A program made the translations under genes and the position numbers. The notes beneath the pieces were generated by a model. It did not search any database. It saw nothing but the letters and a program-made list of their open reading frames with translations, and was not told where the DNA came from. A stretch of DNA of 64,000 bases, taken from NCBI RefSeq assembly GCF_014836875.1, contig NZ_JACSQC010000001.1, positions 124,001 to 188,000 on the forward strand. Reading direction: 5' to 3'. The stretch is from Arthrobacter pullicola. GTDB taxonomy: Bacteria > Actinomycetota > Actinomycetes > Actinomycetales > Micrococcaceae. This document shows, piece by piece, positions 10,592 to 21,314 of the stretch (position 1 is its first letter; the number at the start of each line of letters is the position of its first letter).

Positions 10592-10615
10592 GCCCGGCCG
10601 GGCCCCGGGCCGGGC
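10592..10615. terminator. GC-only hairpin between ftsH and folE
   Basis: Eight-base arms GCCCGGCC/GGCCGGGC around an eight-base loop lie in the 74-base gap. There is no T-run on either strand, so it may be a weak terminator, an attenuator, or just composition. Confidence 0.3.
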
Positions 10616-10636
10616 GGGCGCCCCGTCCGGCCTGCG

Positions 10637-12706
<2,070 letters not shown>

Positions 12707-12755
12707 TCGTCGTCAGGGCAGATGCCCCGTCCCTCCTGATCAACAACGCTTTATA
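12707..12755 (-). promoter_or_regulatory. ftsH leader with distant Shine-Dalgarno, small hairpin and possible -10
   Basis: On the minus strand AGGAGG lies at 12737-12732, about 24 bases before the ftsH ATG, which is too far for normal use. Between them GGGCA/TGCCC (12727-12716) can form a small hairpin. No ATG, GTG or TTG lies at normal spacing after AGGAGG. TATAAA at 12755-12750 could be a -10 element, but no convincing -35 is seen. Confidence 0.35.
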
Positions 12756-12885
12756 GTGCGCGGGAATTCGTTGGCTAGCAGTCTCTAGCTATACACCGTC
12801 CCCAGAAATACACGGCCCGCGGGGCGCTTTAGTTCCCTCAGGGCGTATCCCGGGACGTGATTCGCCTCATGAGGATAACGAAAAA

Positions 12886-12947
12886 CCCGCTGCCCCGGTT
12901 CGGCGCCGCCGGTTTCGCTGCCGGCAGCGGCGCCCGGGGTCAGCGGG
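12886..12947 (-). terminator. intrinsic terminator of hpt
   Basis: A long imperfect GC-rich hairpin has outer arms CCCGCTG/CAGCGGG and inner arms GGCGCCGCCGG/CCGGCAGCGGCGCC. On the minus strand it is followed at once by five T residues (12885-12881). It lies 32 bases past the hpt stop and would separate hpt from ftsH transcription. Confidence 0.8.
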
Positions 12948-12978
12948 CAGGGCACGAACGCGCCTGGTTTTACTCGGC

Positions 12979-13530
12979 TTACTCGTAGACGTGCGGCGCC
13001 AGGGTGCCGATGAAGTCGAGGTTGCGGTACTTCTCGGCGAAGTCCAGGCCATAGCCGACCACGAATTCGTTCGGGATGTCATAGCCGACGTATTTGACGT
13101 CGATGTCCACCTTCGAGGCAGCGGGCTTGCGCAGCAGGGCGCAGATTTCCACGCTGGCCGGGCCGCGGGATTCCAGGTTGGTCCGCAGCCAGGACAGGGT
13201 CAGCCCTGAGTCGATGATGTCCTCGACAATCAGCACGTGCTTGCCCAGCAGGTCCGTCTCGAGGTCCTTCAGGATGCGGACGACGCCGGAGGACTGTGTT
13301 CCGGAACCGTAGGAGGACACGGCCATCCAGTCCATCGACACGTGGCTGTGCAGCGCGCGGGACAGATCCGCCATCACCATGACGGCGCCCTTCAGGACAC
13401 CGACCAGCAGGACGTCGCGTCCGGCGTAGTCGCGGTCGATCTCCGCCGCCAGCTCCTTGATCCGATCGGCGATCTGTTCCCTGGTGTAAAGAACGTGCTT
13501 GAGGTCTGACTGGACGTCGTGTGAATCCAC
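12979..13530 (-). CDS. hpt: hypoxanthine phosphoribosyltransferase
   Basis: Purine salvage: hypoxanthine or guanine plus PRPP to IMP or GMP. 183 aa, usual length. The PRPP-binding motif VLIVEDIIDSGLTL is near residue 100, and the start has the typical YTREQIADRIKELA helix. YDIPNEFVVGYGLDFAEKYR near the C-terminus binds the purine. It follows tilS with a 35-base gap; the tilS-hpt-ftsH order is widely conserved. Confidence 0.96.
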   Translation of the reverse strand: MDSHDVQSDLKHVLYTREQIADRIKELAAEIDRDYAGRDVLLVGVLKGAVMVMADLSRALHSHVSMDWMAVSSYGSGTQSSGVVRILKDLETDLLGKHVLIVEDIIDSGLTLSWLRTNLESRGPASVEICALLRKPAASKVDIDVKYVGYDIPNEFVVGYGLDFAEKYRNLDFIGTLAPHVYE

Positions 13531-13565
13531 GAATGGCTCCCGGGTACGAGATGTTGCAGCTGAAG

Positions 13566-14681
13566 TTAGGCGCTGCTCTTTTTCCTAAAAACAAGATTGC
13601 CATAGCTTGGGGCGCCTTGGGGAACCGGTTTGCCCCGCACCTGGCGGTAGGCACTGACCTTTCCCACCAGCTGGACCGGTCCCGCTGAGCCCTCACGGCG
13701 CAGCAGGGCCTCCACTGCGCGCACGCGTTCCCAGCTCGGCTGGGCGCCACCGAGCTCGACGGCGGCCAGCGCCAGGACCCGCTGGCGCAGGGACGGCGGC
13801 AGCTCCCGCAGGGACTCTTCCGAGAGGAGGATCTCATCCGGCGTGCCCTCTCCGGCGTGTTCCTGCCGCAGCCGGGTGTAGGTTTCGGCAGCCTGGTGCT
13901 CGAGGTAGTCGGCGTCCTGGGACAGGATCCGGGAACTGCGGTAGAGAGCCTCGGCGATTCCAGGCCCAAGTTCGCGTTCGAGGAACGGCAGGACCGTGGT
14001 GCGGACCCGGGACCGTGCGTAGGCTGGGTCCGCGTTGGTCGGGTCATGCCACGGATCAAGCTCCTGGGCGGCGCAGATTTCATCCACCTCGGCCCGCCGG
14101 AGCCCCAGGAACGGCCGGAGGTAGCGGCCGCGGCGTTCCGGCATTCCCGCCAGGGAGCGGGTGCCCGAACCGCGGGCCAGGCCCAGCAGTACCTGCTCCG
14201 CCTGGTCATCCAGGGTGTGCCCCAGCAGCACTGCGGCTGCCCCCGCGGTGCCTGCGGCCTCATCCAGTGCCTCGTACCGTACGCTCCGGGCGGCCGCTTC
14301 GGGACCCATACCGGTTTCCGGGACGTGCACCCGGTGAACGGTCACCGGGTCCAGCCCCATACCGCGCAGCTTGGCGGCCGCTGCTTCCGCCACAGCCGCT
14401 GAGCCGGGCTGCAGCCCATGGTCAACGACGGCGGCACCTACCCGGTAGTCGCCGCGGCGGTTGAAAAAGCTGGCCGTCTCTGCGAGCGCCAACGAGTCGG
14501 GACCGCCGCTGCAGGCGACCAGCAGCACGGGAGGCGAGTCTCCGCCGGGCTGGATCCCGGCGTCGCGCAGGGCATCGCGGAGCAGGCCGCGGGCCTTTCC
14601 GAGCGTGGGGTTCAGCCGCTGGCGGGACCGTGCTGCGGACACGGGGGAGGGCACAGGGGAGGGCACAGAAAAATCGTTCAT
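13566..14681 (-). CDS. tilS: tRNA(Ile)-lysidine synthetase
   Basis: Modifies the wobble cytidine of tRNA-Ile(CAU) to lysidine. 371 aa from the ATG at 14681. The PP-loop LLVACSGGPDSLALAE lies near residue 45 and LLGHTLDDQAEQVLLGL near 140. The Pro/Val/Ser-rich first 15 residues contain a short nucleotide repeat (GGGCACAGGGGA-like) and may vary between strains. The gene starts seven bases after the upstream metalloprotease-like gene. Longer in-frame starts would lie inside that gene. Confidence 0.94.
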   Translation of the reverse strand: MNDFSVPSPVPSPVSAARSRQRLNPTLGKARGLLRDALRDAGIQPGGDSPPVLLVACSGGPDSLALAETASFFNRRGDYRVGAAVVDHGLQPGSAAVAEAAAAKLRGMGLDPVTVHRVHVPETGMGPEAAARSVRYEALDEAAGTAGAAAVLLGHTLDDQAEQVLLGLARGSGTRSLAGMPERRGRYLRPFLGLRRAEVDEICAAQELDPWHDPTNADPAYARSRVRTTVLPFLERELGPGIAEALYRSSRILSQDADYLEHQAAETYTRLRQEHAGEGTPDEILLSEESLRELPPSLRQRVLALAAVELGGAQPSWERVRAVEALLRREGSAGPVQLVGKVSAYRQVRGKPVPQGAPSYGNLVFRKKSSA

Positions 14682-14688
14682 TGGTGCC

Positions 14689-15834
14689 TTACAGACCCAT
14701 CCGCTGGATCCAGAGATCAGGGTTGTGGATCTCCGCCTCGGTGGGCAGGTTCTCCGCACCTTCCCAGACCCGGTTGAAACCTTCCATACCCACCTTGTCC
14801 ACCACGGCCCGGACAAACTTGGAGCCGTCCGCGTACTGGCGCATCTTCGCATCCAGCCCCATGATCCGGCGGAAGAACTTATCCAGCCAGCCCCGGTTCG
14901 CACCGCGGTCGTTGAAACGCCGGCGGATGGTCTTCACGCTGGGAATGATGCTGGCATCCACGGCGTCCATCACCACGTTGGCGTGGCCTTCGAGCAGGCT
15001 CATCACGGCGGTGAGGTGGGAGAGCCGGGCTTTGTCCTCCGGGTCCTGAAGCAGGGAGAGGACGTCGGCCTGCCGGGCCGGAACACCGTTGGACGGCGTG
15101 TCCTGCTTGTCCTTTCCTGCGGCGGCGGAAAGCTGCTTGGCAAGCTGGCTGATCCGTTCCGGCAGGCCCTGGGCCTTGTCCATCAGGCCGTTGCTGAGCG
15201 CGCCGATCTGCTCCAGCATGTGGTCGCGCAGCCAGGGAGCGGCTGCGAACTGCACCCGGTGGGTCTGCTCGTGCAGGCAGACCCACAGGCGGAAGTCCGA
15301 GGGGTCCACGTTGAGTTCACGCTCTGTGCTGATGATGTTGGGGGCCACCAGCAGCAGGCGTCCGGCCTTTTTCGCGGGGTTATCAGCGGCGAGCGCCGCG
15401 AACGGGTCGTACTGTCCCAGGACCTTGCTGGCCAGGAACGCCAGGACGGCGCCCAGTTCGGCACCGGTAATGGTGCCGGCCACGGCCGTATTGGTTGAAT
15501 TCACGGCTTCGGGGCGGGTTTTTGCCAGATGCTGCAGCAGGGGGTTCATCAGGGCGGCGAAGCTCTGGGAGTTTGCCTTGGCCCAGGATGCACGGTCCAC
15601 GATCAGGACCTGGGAATCACGCAGGTTCTCCGCGGCGTCGAGCCCGGTGATCCGGTGGACGTGGGAAACGGCGTCGTCAGCCTGCCGGCGCAGATCCGCG
15701 ACGGCGTCCTGGATTTCGCGCCGGGACATCTTGGGGCCCGGCGCCACGAGGGTGGCAGCTGTGGCAGCGGCGAAGTCCCAGTTCACCAGGCGGGCGGCGG
15801 TTTCTTGGCTCAGGTGCTGCTGGTTGCTCTCCAT
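14689..15834 (-). CDS. zinc-dependent metalloprotease-like protein (DUF2342 family)
   Basis: 381 aa, mostly helical. The motif CLHEQTHRVQF contains HExxH near residue 187, as in zincin-type hydrolases. The family is known in actinobacteria under names such as zinc-dependent metalloprotease or F420-biosynthesis-associated protein, and sits next to dacB and tilS. The second half has EGHANVVMDAVD, which may supply the third zinc ligand. No signal peptide, so it should be cytoplasmic. Substrate unknown. Confidence 0.85.
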   Translation of the reverse strand: MESNQQHLSQETAARLVNWDFAAATAATLVAPGPKMSRREIQDAVADLRRQADDAVSHVHRITGLDAAENLRDSQVLIVDRASWAKANSQSFAALMNPLLQHLAKTRPEAVNSTNTAVAGTITGAELGAVLAFLASKVLGQYDPFAALAADNPAKKAGRLLLVAPNIISTERELNVDPSDFRLWVCLHEQTHRVQFAAAPWLRDHMLEQIGALSNGLMDKAQGLPERISQLAKQLSAAAGKDKQDTPSNGVPARQADVLSLLQDPEDKARLSHLTAVMSLLEGHANVVMDAVDASIIPSVKTIRRRFNDRGANRGWLDKFFRRIMGLDAKMRQYADGSKFVRAVVDKVGMEGFNRVWEGAENLPTEAEIHNPDLWIQRMGL

Positions 15835-15896
15835 TGCTCCATTCGATCACAGCCGCAGCCGAATGCGCTCCCGCCGGCACCAATCCGGATGCGCGC

Positions 15897-17330
15897 TCAG
15901 CGGCAGCCGCAGCCGGCCAGCACGGCTGCCGCGGAGTCGACGGCGCTGCGGGCCTGCCCCGTGTTGCCGTCCAATCCGCGCGCCACCAGCGCGAAGGCCA
16001 GGAGGCGGCCATCGGCATCCGTGACGTAGCCGCTCAGCGCCGTGACCTCAAAGAGTGTTCCGGTCTTGGCCCGGACCAGCCCTGCCCCGGCGGCGTCGTC
16101 GTCCCCGCCCTCATACCGGCCCTGCAGCGTCCCGCTGAGCCCTGCGACGGGCATCCCGCGGGCCACGGCGCGCAGGCCTTCGCCGCCGGAGGTGAGCACC
16201 AGCCGGACGGCCTCGGTCAGCTGCCTGGCACTGACTTCGTTCTCCGCGGCAAGTCCGGACACATCAGCCAGCGCCATGCCCGCAGTGTCGATGCCCAGGG
16301 CCGCAGCCTGGGCCGTAACGGTGTCCACGGCGCCGGCAAAGGAAGCCTCCCGTCCGGCTGCCAGGGCTGCGGAGCGGGCCAGCGCCTCGGCCAGGTAGTT
16401 GTCCGAGATCAGCAGCATCTGCTCGACCTGTTCGGCGACGGTCGCGGATTCGACGGCGGCCAGCTGGCGGGCACCGGCAGGGACAGGGCCGCGCTCGATT
16501 CCGTCGGCCACCGTGAGTCCGGCTTCCGCGCCTGCGGCTGCCAGTGCCGAACGGAACGCTTCGGCGGCCGCCAGCGCGGCGTCGTCCTCGCGCTCACCGG
16601 ACTGCCGGGACTCGTCAGTCCACGCGGAGTTGACGGCAAGCGGATACACGGGAGCGATTTCGCCGGCTTCCACGTCGGCGGCGTTCCAGGCACCGGACAG
16701 TGCCGGGCCGGAGAAGAGTGTGTCATCGAGCAGGACCTGCAGCGTCCCGGCCGAGGCGCCCAGGGACTTGACGGTTTCTTCGGCGAGCGTGGCCAGGCCT
16801 GCCCTGCCAACCACCGCGTCGCCGTCGGAAGCGCCGGAGGCGAGCAGGACGTCACCGCCGCCGCGCAGCACCAGCACTGTCCCGCCATCCGATGCCGGCG
16901 CGGAATGCACGGTTGTCACAAACCGGGAGTCCGGTTCCAGTGTGGAGGCAACAGCCACTGCCGTCAGGATCTTCAGGGTGGAGGCAGGCATCCCGGCAGC
17001 CGCTGCGTCCCGCTCGTACAGAACGGTGCCGGTGCGCACGTCGGTGACGGCGGCTGAAACGGTTCCGCTGCCGTTGAACCGAAGTTCGCCGTCGAGCAGC
17101 GTCCCAAGAACAGCGGCATCCGGCATGGGCGCCGCGGGGTCCAGCGTATTCACGAACGGGACCTGGGTCAGCTCCGCCGGCGGCCTCTGGTAGGAGGGAA
17201 CGGCTGCCTGGCGTTCAACGCCGGTACCGCTGAGGGCCTTCAGTACCGGCGGCCCGGCGTAAACGGCCAGGGGCACCAGCAGCACGGCAAAGGCCAGCGC
17301 AAGGGCAATGCCGGAGAACATCCTAGCCAA
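15897..17330 (-). CDS. dacB: D-alanyl-D-alanine carboxypeptidase/endopeptidase (PBP4 type)
   Basis: Trims peptidoglycan stem peptides outside the membrane. 477 aa. The hydrophobic N-terminus (about residues 5-25) is a signal peptide or anchor. The active-site SxxK is STLK at residues 117-120, the second motif is SDN in LLISDNYLAEALAR, and the third is KTG near residue 422. The large insert between SxxK and SDN is typical of class C PBP4. I prefer the TTG at 17330 over the ATG at 17321 because it gives the signal peptide a positive charge (MARMF). Confidence 0.92.
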   Translation of the reverse strand: MARMFSGIALALAFAVLLVPLAVYAGPPVLKALSGTGVERQAAVPSYQRPPAELTQVPFVNTLDPAAPMPDAAVLGTLLDGELRFNGSGTVSAAVTDVRTGTVLYERDAAAAGMPASTLKILTAVAVASTLEPDSRFVTTVHSAPASDGGTVLVLRGGGDVLLASGASDGDAVVGRAGLATLAEETVKSLGASAGTLQVLLDDTLFSGPALSGAWNAADVEAGEIAPVYPLAVNSAWTDESRQSGEREDDAALAAAEAFRSALAAAGAEAGLTVADGIERGPVPAGARQLAAVESATVAEQVEQMLLISDNYLAEALARSAALAAGREASFAGAVDTVTAQAAALGIDTAGMALADVSGLAAENEVSARQLTEAVRLVLTSGGEGLRAVARGMPVAGLSGTLQGRYEGGDDDAAGAGLVRAKTGTLFEVTALSGYVTDADGRLLAFALVARGLDGNTGQARSAVDSAAAVLAGCGCR

Positions 17331-17605
17331 GGGCCACCAATTTCGTCTCGATTACTTCCCTGGTGCCTCAGGTTCCACCTCAGCGGCGGCGGTTTGCGAG
17401 GCGGCAGGGACCGGGGTGGAACCCGGTAATGCCTCAGGACATATATCTTTAACACTAGACCGGCGCGGTGAGCCAAACGGACATTCCCAAATGGACGGGG
17501 AATTCCGGCTGCGCCCATTGTCCATAAGTGCGTGAACCCTGCATGAATTGTGCAGAAACCGTTTGTCCGTTTGCATGGCCGTAGGGCCGCTTTCAAGGAG
17601 CCGTT

Positions 17606-18151
17606 ATGAAACTCGACGTAACGATCGAGATCCCCAAGGGATCCCGCGTGAAGTACGAAATTGACCATGAGACGCACCGCCTGCGCCTGGACCGGGTGCT
17701 GTTCACCTCGATGCAGTACCCGACCCACTACGGCTACTTCGAAAACACCCTGGGCGAGGACGGCGATCCGCTGGACGCCATGGTGATGCTGCAGGACTTC
17801 GACCTGCTCCCGGGCGTACTGGTGGAGTCCCGCCCGATCGGCGTCTTCAACATGGTCGACGACGGCGGCGGCGACGCCAAGGTCCTGTGCGTTCCGGTGG
17901 ATCCCCGCTTTGACCACATCCAGGACCTCGGCGACGTCTCGCCGTTCCTGCTCGATGAAATCAAGCACTTCTTCACCAAATACAAGGACCTTGAGCCGGG
18001 CAAGTGGGTGGAAGCCGCTGACTGGGAAGGCCGCGAAGCCGCAGAGGCCGAGGTCAAGGCCTCCCTCGCCCGCTTCGAAGCACTGGGCCAAGAAAGCGAA
18101 GAGGACGAGCCGCAGGGCCGCGACGTCGACGCCAACCCCGAGAACAACTAG
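17606..18151 (+). CDS. ppa: inorganic pyrophosphatase
   Basis: Hydrolyses pyrophosphate to phosphate and drives biosynthetic reactions. The 181 aa are close to the family I norm of about 165-180. The signature [11 protein letters not shown] supplies the metal-binding aspartates near residue 52, and the N-terminal [16 protein letters not shown] is typical. A C-terminal acidic tail ([18 protein letters not shown]) is extra. It is transcribed away from dacB across a 275-base divergent region. AAGGAG precedes the ATG. Confidence 0.97.
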   Translation: MKLDVTIEIPKGSRVKYEIDHETHRLRLDRVLFTSMQYPTHYGYFENTLGEDGDPLDAMVMLQDFDLLPGVLVESRPIGVFNMVDDGGGDAKVLCVPVDPRFDHIQDLGDVSPFLLDEIKHFFTKYKDLEPGKWVEAADWEGREAAEAEVKASLARFEALGQESEEDEPQGRDVDANPENN

Positions 18152-18172
18152 CACGTTCCGGCGTTCCGGCTG

Positions 18173-18203
18173 GCGGCCGTCCACCCATTGGGTGGGCGGC
18201 CGC
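18173..18203 (+). terminator. intrinsic terminator of ppa
   Basis: Stem GCGGCCGtCCACCC pairs with GGGTGGgCGGCCGC around a three-base loop, followed by CTTTGT. It starts 22 bases after the ppa stop. Confidence 0.8.
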
Positions 18204-18301
18204 TTTGTCGTTAACAGCGGTCTCAGCGCGGCATCCGAGGCGCGCCGCGCCCGATCAACCGTTTTCGGTTGTTTGCGGTCCTTCTCTGGCATGCTGATGC
18301 C

Positions 18302-18937
18302 ATGCATTTCGTGCTGACCATCAACCAGCGGGATACCCGCGAGGTGGGAGATCAGGTTCCGGAGCTGCTGCGCGCCCTGCGGCATATCCCGGCGGCCGTG
18401 GCCTTCCAGCGCTCGGTGGGCGATGAGGTCCAGGGAATCCTGGCTGATCCGGCGGCCGCGGTCGACGCCGCACTGACGGCCGTCCGCGCCCGCCGGTGGC
18501 ACGTGGGGCTTGGGGTGGGCGAACTCCTCCGGCCCCTGCCCTCCGACGTGATGCAGGCAGGGGGGTTTGGCTTGGTTTACGCCCGCCGGGCGGTGGAGCG
18601 CGCGCAGCGCACCGGTGACCGGATTCCCCTGGCCGTGGAGGGGCCAGATGCGCAGGTTGCTGCGGAGGCCGAGGCCGTGCTGCGGTTGCTGGGACAGATT
18701 GTGGCGGGCCGTACGGCTGCCGAATGGAAGGTCCTGGACCTGATGACACCCGGCGCGCGCGGCCAGCAGAAGTACGTGGCAGAAGCGCTGGGGATCACCA
18801 CCCAGGCGGTCAGCAAAGCCGTGGTTCGATCCTATTGGTCCGAGGAGTGGGCCACGCGTCCAGCAGCGGCCCGGCTGCTGGACTTGGCGGCGGGCCCGGC
18901 GGCCCTGCCTCCCGCAGCGCTTTCCTACGGCCGCTAG
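18302..18937 (+). CDS. SatD-like protein with C-terminal helix-turn-helix
   Basis: 211 aa. The first half has GDEVQGIL followed by WHVGLGVGEL and GGFGLVYARRAVE, a pattern I associate with the SatD family. The last 70 residues contain QQKYVAEALGITTQAVSKAV, a clear helix-turn-helix of the kind that follows a DNA sequence. It is therefore probably a transcription regulator with a SatD-type sensory domain, but ligand and targets are unknown. The ATG at 18302 is preferred because the upstream region reads poorly. It stands alone between ppa and a convergent HAD gene. Confidence 0.65.
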   Translation: MHFVLTINQRDTREVGDQVPELLRALRHIPAAVAFQRSVGDEVQGILADPAAAVDAALTAVRARRWHVGLGVGELLRPLPSDVMQAGGFGLVYARRAVERAQRTGDRIPLAVEGPDAQVAAEAEAVLRLLGQIVAGRTAAEWKVLDLMTPGARGQQKYVAEALGITTQAVSKAVVRSYWSEEWATRPAAARLLDLAAGPAALPPAALSYGR

Positions 18938-19009
18938 CCCGGCTGCGGGCATCCAGGATTCACCCGGAGGCCCTGCCTTGCGTCCTGCCTAAGGGAGTTG
19001 CAGCCCCAA

Positions 19010-19855
19010 TCAGCGGGCGCCCACGAGGCTGCGGAGCACCGCGGCTGCCCCGTCTTCGTACACGGTTCCGGTGACCTCCGATGCGGACGCAAGAACTTCC
19101 TGCGGCGACTGGCCCATGGCCACCCCGCGGGCAGCCCAGGACAGCATCTCGATGTCATTGCGGCCGTCTCCGACTGCCACGGTGTTGCGGGGGTCGATGT
19201 CCAGCCGGCGCCGGACCTGCTCAAGGGCGGAGGCCTTGGTGACTCCAGCTGCGGCAATGTCCAGCCACGCGGTCCAGCCGACGGAGTAGGTGACGCCGTG
19301 CAGGCCGATTGACGCTACGGCTTCGCCGAATTCCTCGGCCGTGCTGTCGGTGCTGAAAACCACCACGCGGACGGCCTTGCAATCCCGGAGGTACTCGAAG
19401 TCCACGGCCTGCGCTTCAGCGCCGAAGCTGGCGTCCTGGAAGCGTTCCGTGGAAAGGAAGCGGCCTTCGTGGTCCTCGAGGGCGAATTTGGCGGTGGGCA
19501 GCTGGACGCGCAGGGCATCCAGTGCCGGGCGCGGATCAAAGACCACGCGGTCCACGATCTCGTAGCCCTCCGGAAGCGAGCTGTCCACGCGGAGAGTCAC
19601 GCCGCCGTTGGAGCAGACGGTGTAGCCCTCGGTCAGTCCGATGCTTTTGAGGACCGGCAGCGCCGCTCCAAAGGACCGTCCGGTGGAAATGACCAGATGG
19701 TGGCCGGCGGCGATCGCATCCCTGGCCGCGGAGCGCACGTTCGGGGACATGTGCCCGTCGTGGTCCACCAGGGTCCCGTCGACGTCGAGCGCTATGAGGT
19801 GTTTGGTTTCTGAGCTGAGCCGGTCTTCGATGCCGGCGGAAGTGAGAGTTGTCAT
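19010..19855 (-). CDS. HAD family hydrolase (Cof subfamily)
   Basis: Probable sugar-phosphate or nucleotide phosphatase of 281 aa. HAD motif I is LIALDVDGTLVD near residue 20, motif II STGRS, and motif IV GDGRNDIEMLSWA near 225. The C2-type cap lies between. The ATG at 19855 gives the usual Cof length; upstream codons in the same frame look non-coding. It is downstream of serS. A second Cof-type HAD lies at 43763-44566. Confidence 0.9.
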   Translation of the reverse strand: MTTLTSAGIEDRLSSETKHLIALDVDGTLVDHDGHMSPNVRSAARDAIAAGHHLVISTGRSFGAALPVLKSIGLTEGYTVCSNGGVTLRVDSSLPEGYEIVDRVVFDPRPALDALRVQLPTAKFALEDHEGRFLSTERFQDASFGAEAQAVDFEYLRDCKAVRVVVFSTDSTAEEFGEAVASIGLHGVTYSVGWTAWLDIAAAGVTKASALEQVRRRLDIDPRNTVAVGDGRNDIEMLSWAARGVAMGQSPQEVLASASEVTGTVYEDGAAAVLRSLVGAR

Positions 19856-19904
19856 CGCTTTATATAAACAGACAGTGGTGAATACCGGTAGGACGCGTTT
19901 CACA

Positions 19905-19970
19905 CTCCGGGTGAACACCCGGAGAACCATGCAGGCGTTCGGGCCGGCGCGGATACCGCACCAGCCCGAA
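19905..19970. other. two inverted repeats between serS and the HAD gene
   Basis: CTCCGGGTG-AA-CACCCGGAG (19905-19924) is a perfect 9-base dyad. TTCGGGC/GCCCGAA (19938-19970) encloses a smaller GCGG/CCGC stem. The second lies nine bases past the serS stop and could end serS transcription, although no T-run follows. The first lies 50 bases before the HAD start and could be an operator. Confidence 0.4.
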
Positions 19971-19978
19971 GCCAGGGG

Positions 19979-21247
19979 TCAGAGGACGGGCAGCACTTCC
20001 AGGCCGCCCATGTAGGGCTGGAGCGCCTTGGGTACGTTGACCGAGCCGTCCGGGTTCTGGTGGTGCTCCAGGATCGCCACGATCCAGCGGGTGGTGGCCA
20101 GCGTGCCGTTCAGGGTGGCGACGGCGCGGGTCTTGCCTTCCTGGCGTTCGCGGATGTTCAGGCGGCGGGCCTGGAATGTGGTGCAGTTCGAGGTGGAGGT
20201 GAGTTCGCGGTAGGCGCCCTGCGTGGGGACCCATGCTTCGCAGTCGAACTTGCGTGCGGCGGACATCCCCAGGTCACCGGCGGCGGTTTCGATCACCCGG
20301 TAGGGCAGCTCCACCTTGGCCAGCATTTCCTCTTCCCAGGCGAGCAGGCGCTGGTGCTCGGCGTCGGCGTCTTCCACCTTGGTGTAGGTGAACATTTCCA
20401 CCTTGTTGAACTGGTGCACGCGGATAATGCCGCGGGTGTCCTTGCCGTGGGAGCCGGCTTCGCGGCGGTAGCAGGAGGACCAGCCGGCGTAGCGGACCGG
20501 GCCGCCGTTCAGGTCGATGATCTCGTCGGCGTGGTAGCCGGCCAGCGGCACCTCGGACGTGCCCACCAGGTAGAGGTCGTCTTCGGCCAGGCGGTAGATT
20601 TCGGCGTCGTGGGCCACGTCGAAGCCGGTGCCCTGCATGGTTTCCGGGCGGACCAGCGTGGGAGTGATCATCGGAACGAAACCGGCCTTGATGGCCTGGT
20701 CCATGGCCATCTGCAGCAGGCCCAGTTCCAGGCGGGCACCGACGCCGCGCAGGAAGTAGAAGCGTGAACCGGAGACCTTCGCGCCGCGTTCCATGTCGAT
20801 CGCGCCGAGCAGTTCGCCCAGTTCCAGGTGATCGCGCGGGGCGAAGCCCTCAGCCTCGAAGTCGCGGGGCTTGCCGACCGTCTTGAGTACGGTGAAGTCG
20901 TCTTCACCACCGGCGGGAACGCCGTCTTCAACGACGTTGGCTACACGGCGGACCAGGGCTTCCTGCTCGGCCTGCACCGCGTCAGCCTCTGCCCCGGCGG
21001 CCTTGACGGCAGCAGCGAGCTCCTTGACCTCAGCCAGGAGTGCCTGCTTTTCCTCGCCCTTGGCCTGGGCTACGCGCTTGCCGAAGGCGTTCTGCTCCGC
21101 GCGCAGCGTCTCATAGCGGGTACGGGTCTCGCGCCGGCGGGCATCCGCGGAAATGATTGCGTCCACCAGCTCCGGCTCGGCCAGCCGGGCGCGCTGGGAA
21201 GCTCGGAACTTGTCGGGATTTTCGCGCAGTTCATTAACATCGATCAC
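19979..21247 (-). CDS. serS: serine--tRNA ligase
   Basis: Charges tRNA-Ser (and tRNA-Sec where present). 422 aa, standard. The N-terminal coiled-coil arm covers residues about 30-100 (charged Ala/Glu/Lys helices). The class II core has [15 protein letters not shown] (motif 2 region) and [18 protein letters not shown] (motif 3). GTG start at 21247 gives [15 protein letters not shown], the canonical beginning. Only 67 bases separate it from a divergent kinase gene. No T-box leader fits in that gap. Confidence 0.97.
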   Translation of the reverse strand: MIDVNELRENPDKFRASQRARLAEPELVDAIISADARRRETRTRYETLRAEQNAFGKRVAQAKGEEKQALLAEVKELAAAVKAAGAEADAVQAEQEALVRRVANVVEDGVPAGGEDDFTVLKTVGKPRDFEAEGFAPRDHLELGELLGAIDMERGAKVSGSRFYFLRGVGARLELGLLQMAMDQAIKAGFVPMITPTLVRPETMQGTGFDVAHDAEIYRLAEDDLYLVGTSEVPLAGYHADEIIDLNGGPVRYAGWSSCYRREAGSHGKDTRGIIRVHQFNKVEMFTYTKVEDADAEHQRLLAWEEEMLAKVELPYRVIETAAGDLGMSAARKFDCEAWVPTQGAYRELTSTSNCTTFQARRLNIRERQEGKTRAVATLNGTLATTRWIVAILEHHQNPDGSVNVPKALQPYMGGLEVLPVL

Positions 21248-21314
21248 GTCTCAAGGGTACCGAAAACCCAATCCGGGGATTGCACACCCTCCTGCGGCTA
21301 TTCTGGAGGGCACC

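Noticed and set aside
17240-18952. A 570-codon minus-strand frame spanning dacB, ppa and the SatD-like gene.
   Set aside because: Antisense to well-supported genes and crosses their boundaries.
21248-21314. A T-box riboswitch upstream of serS.
   Set aside because: The gap is 67 bases and contains no TGG-type T-box sequence or anti-terminator.
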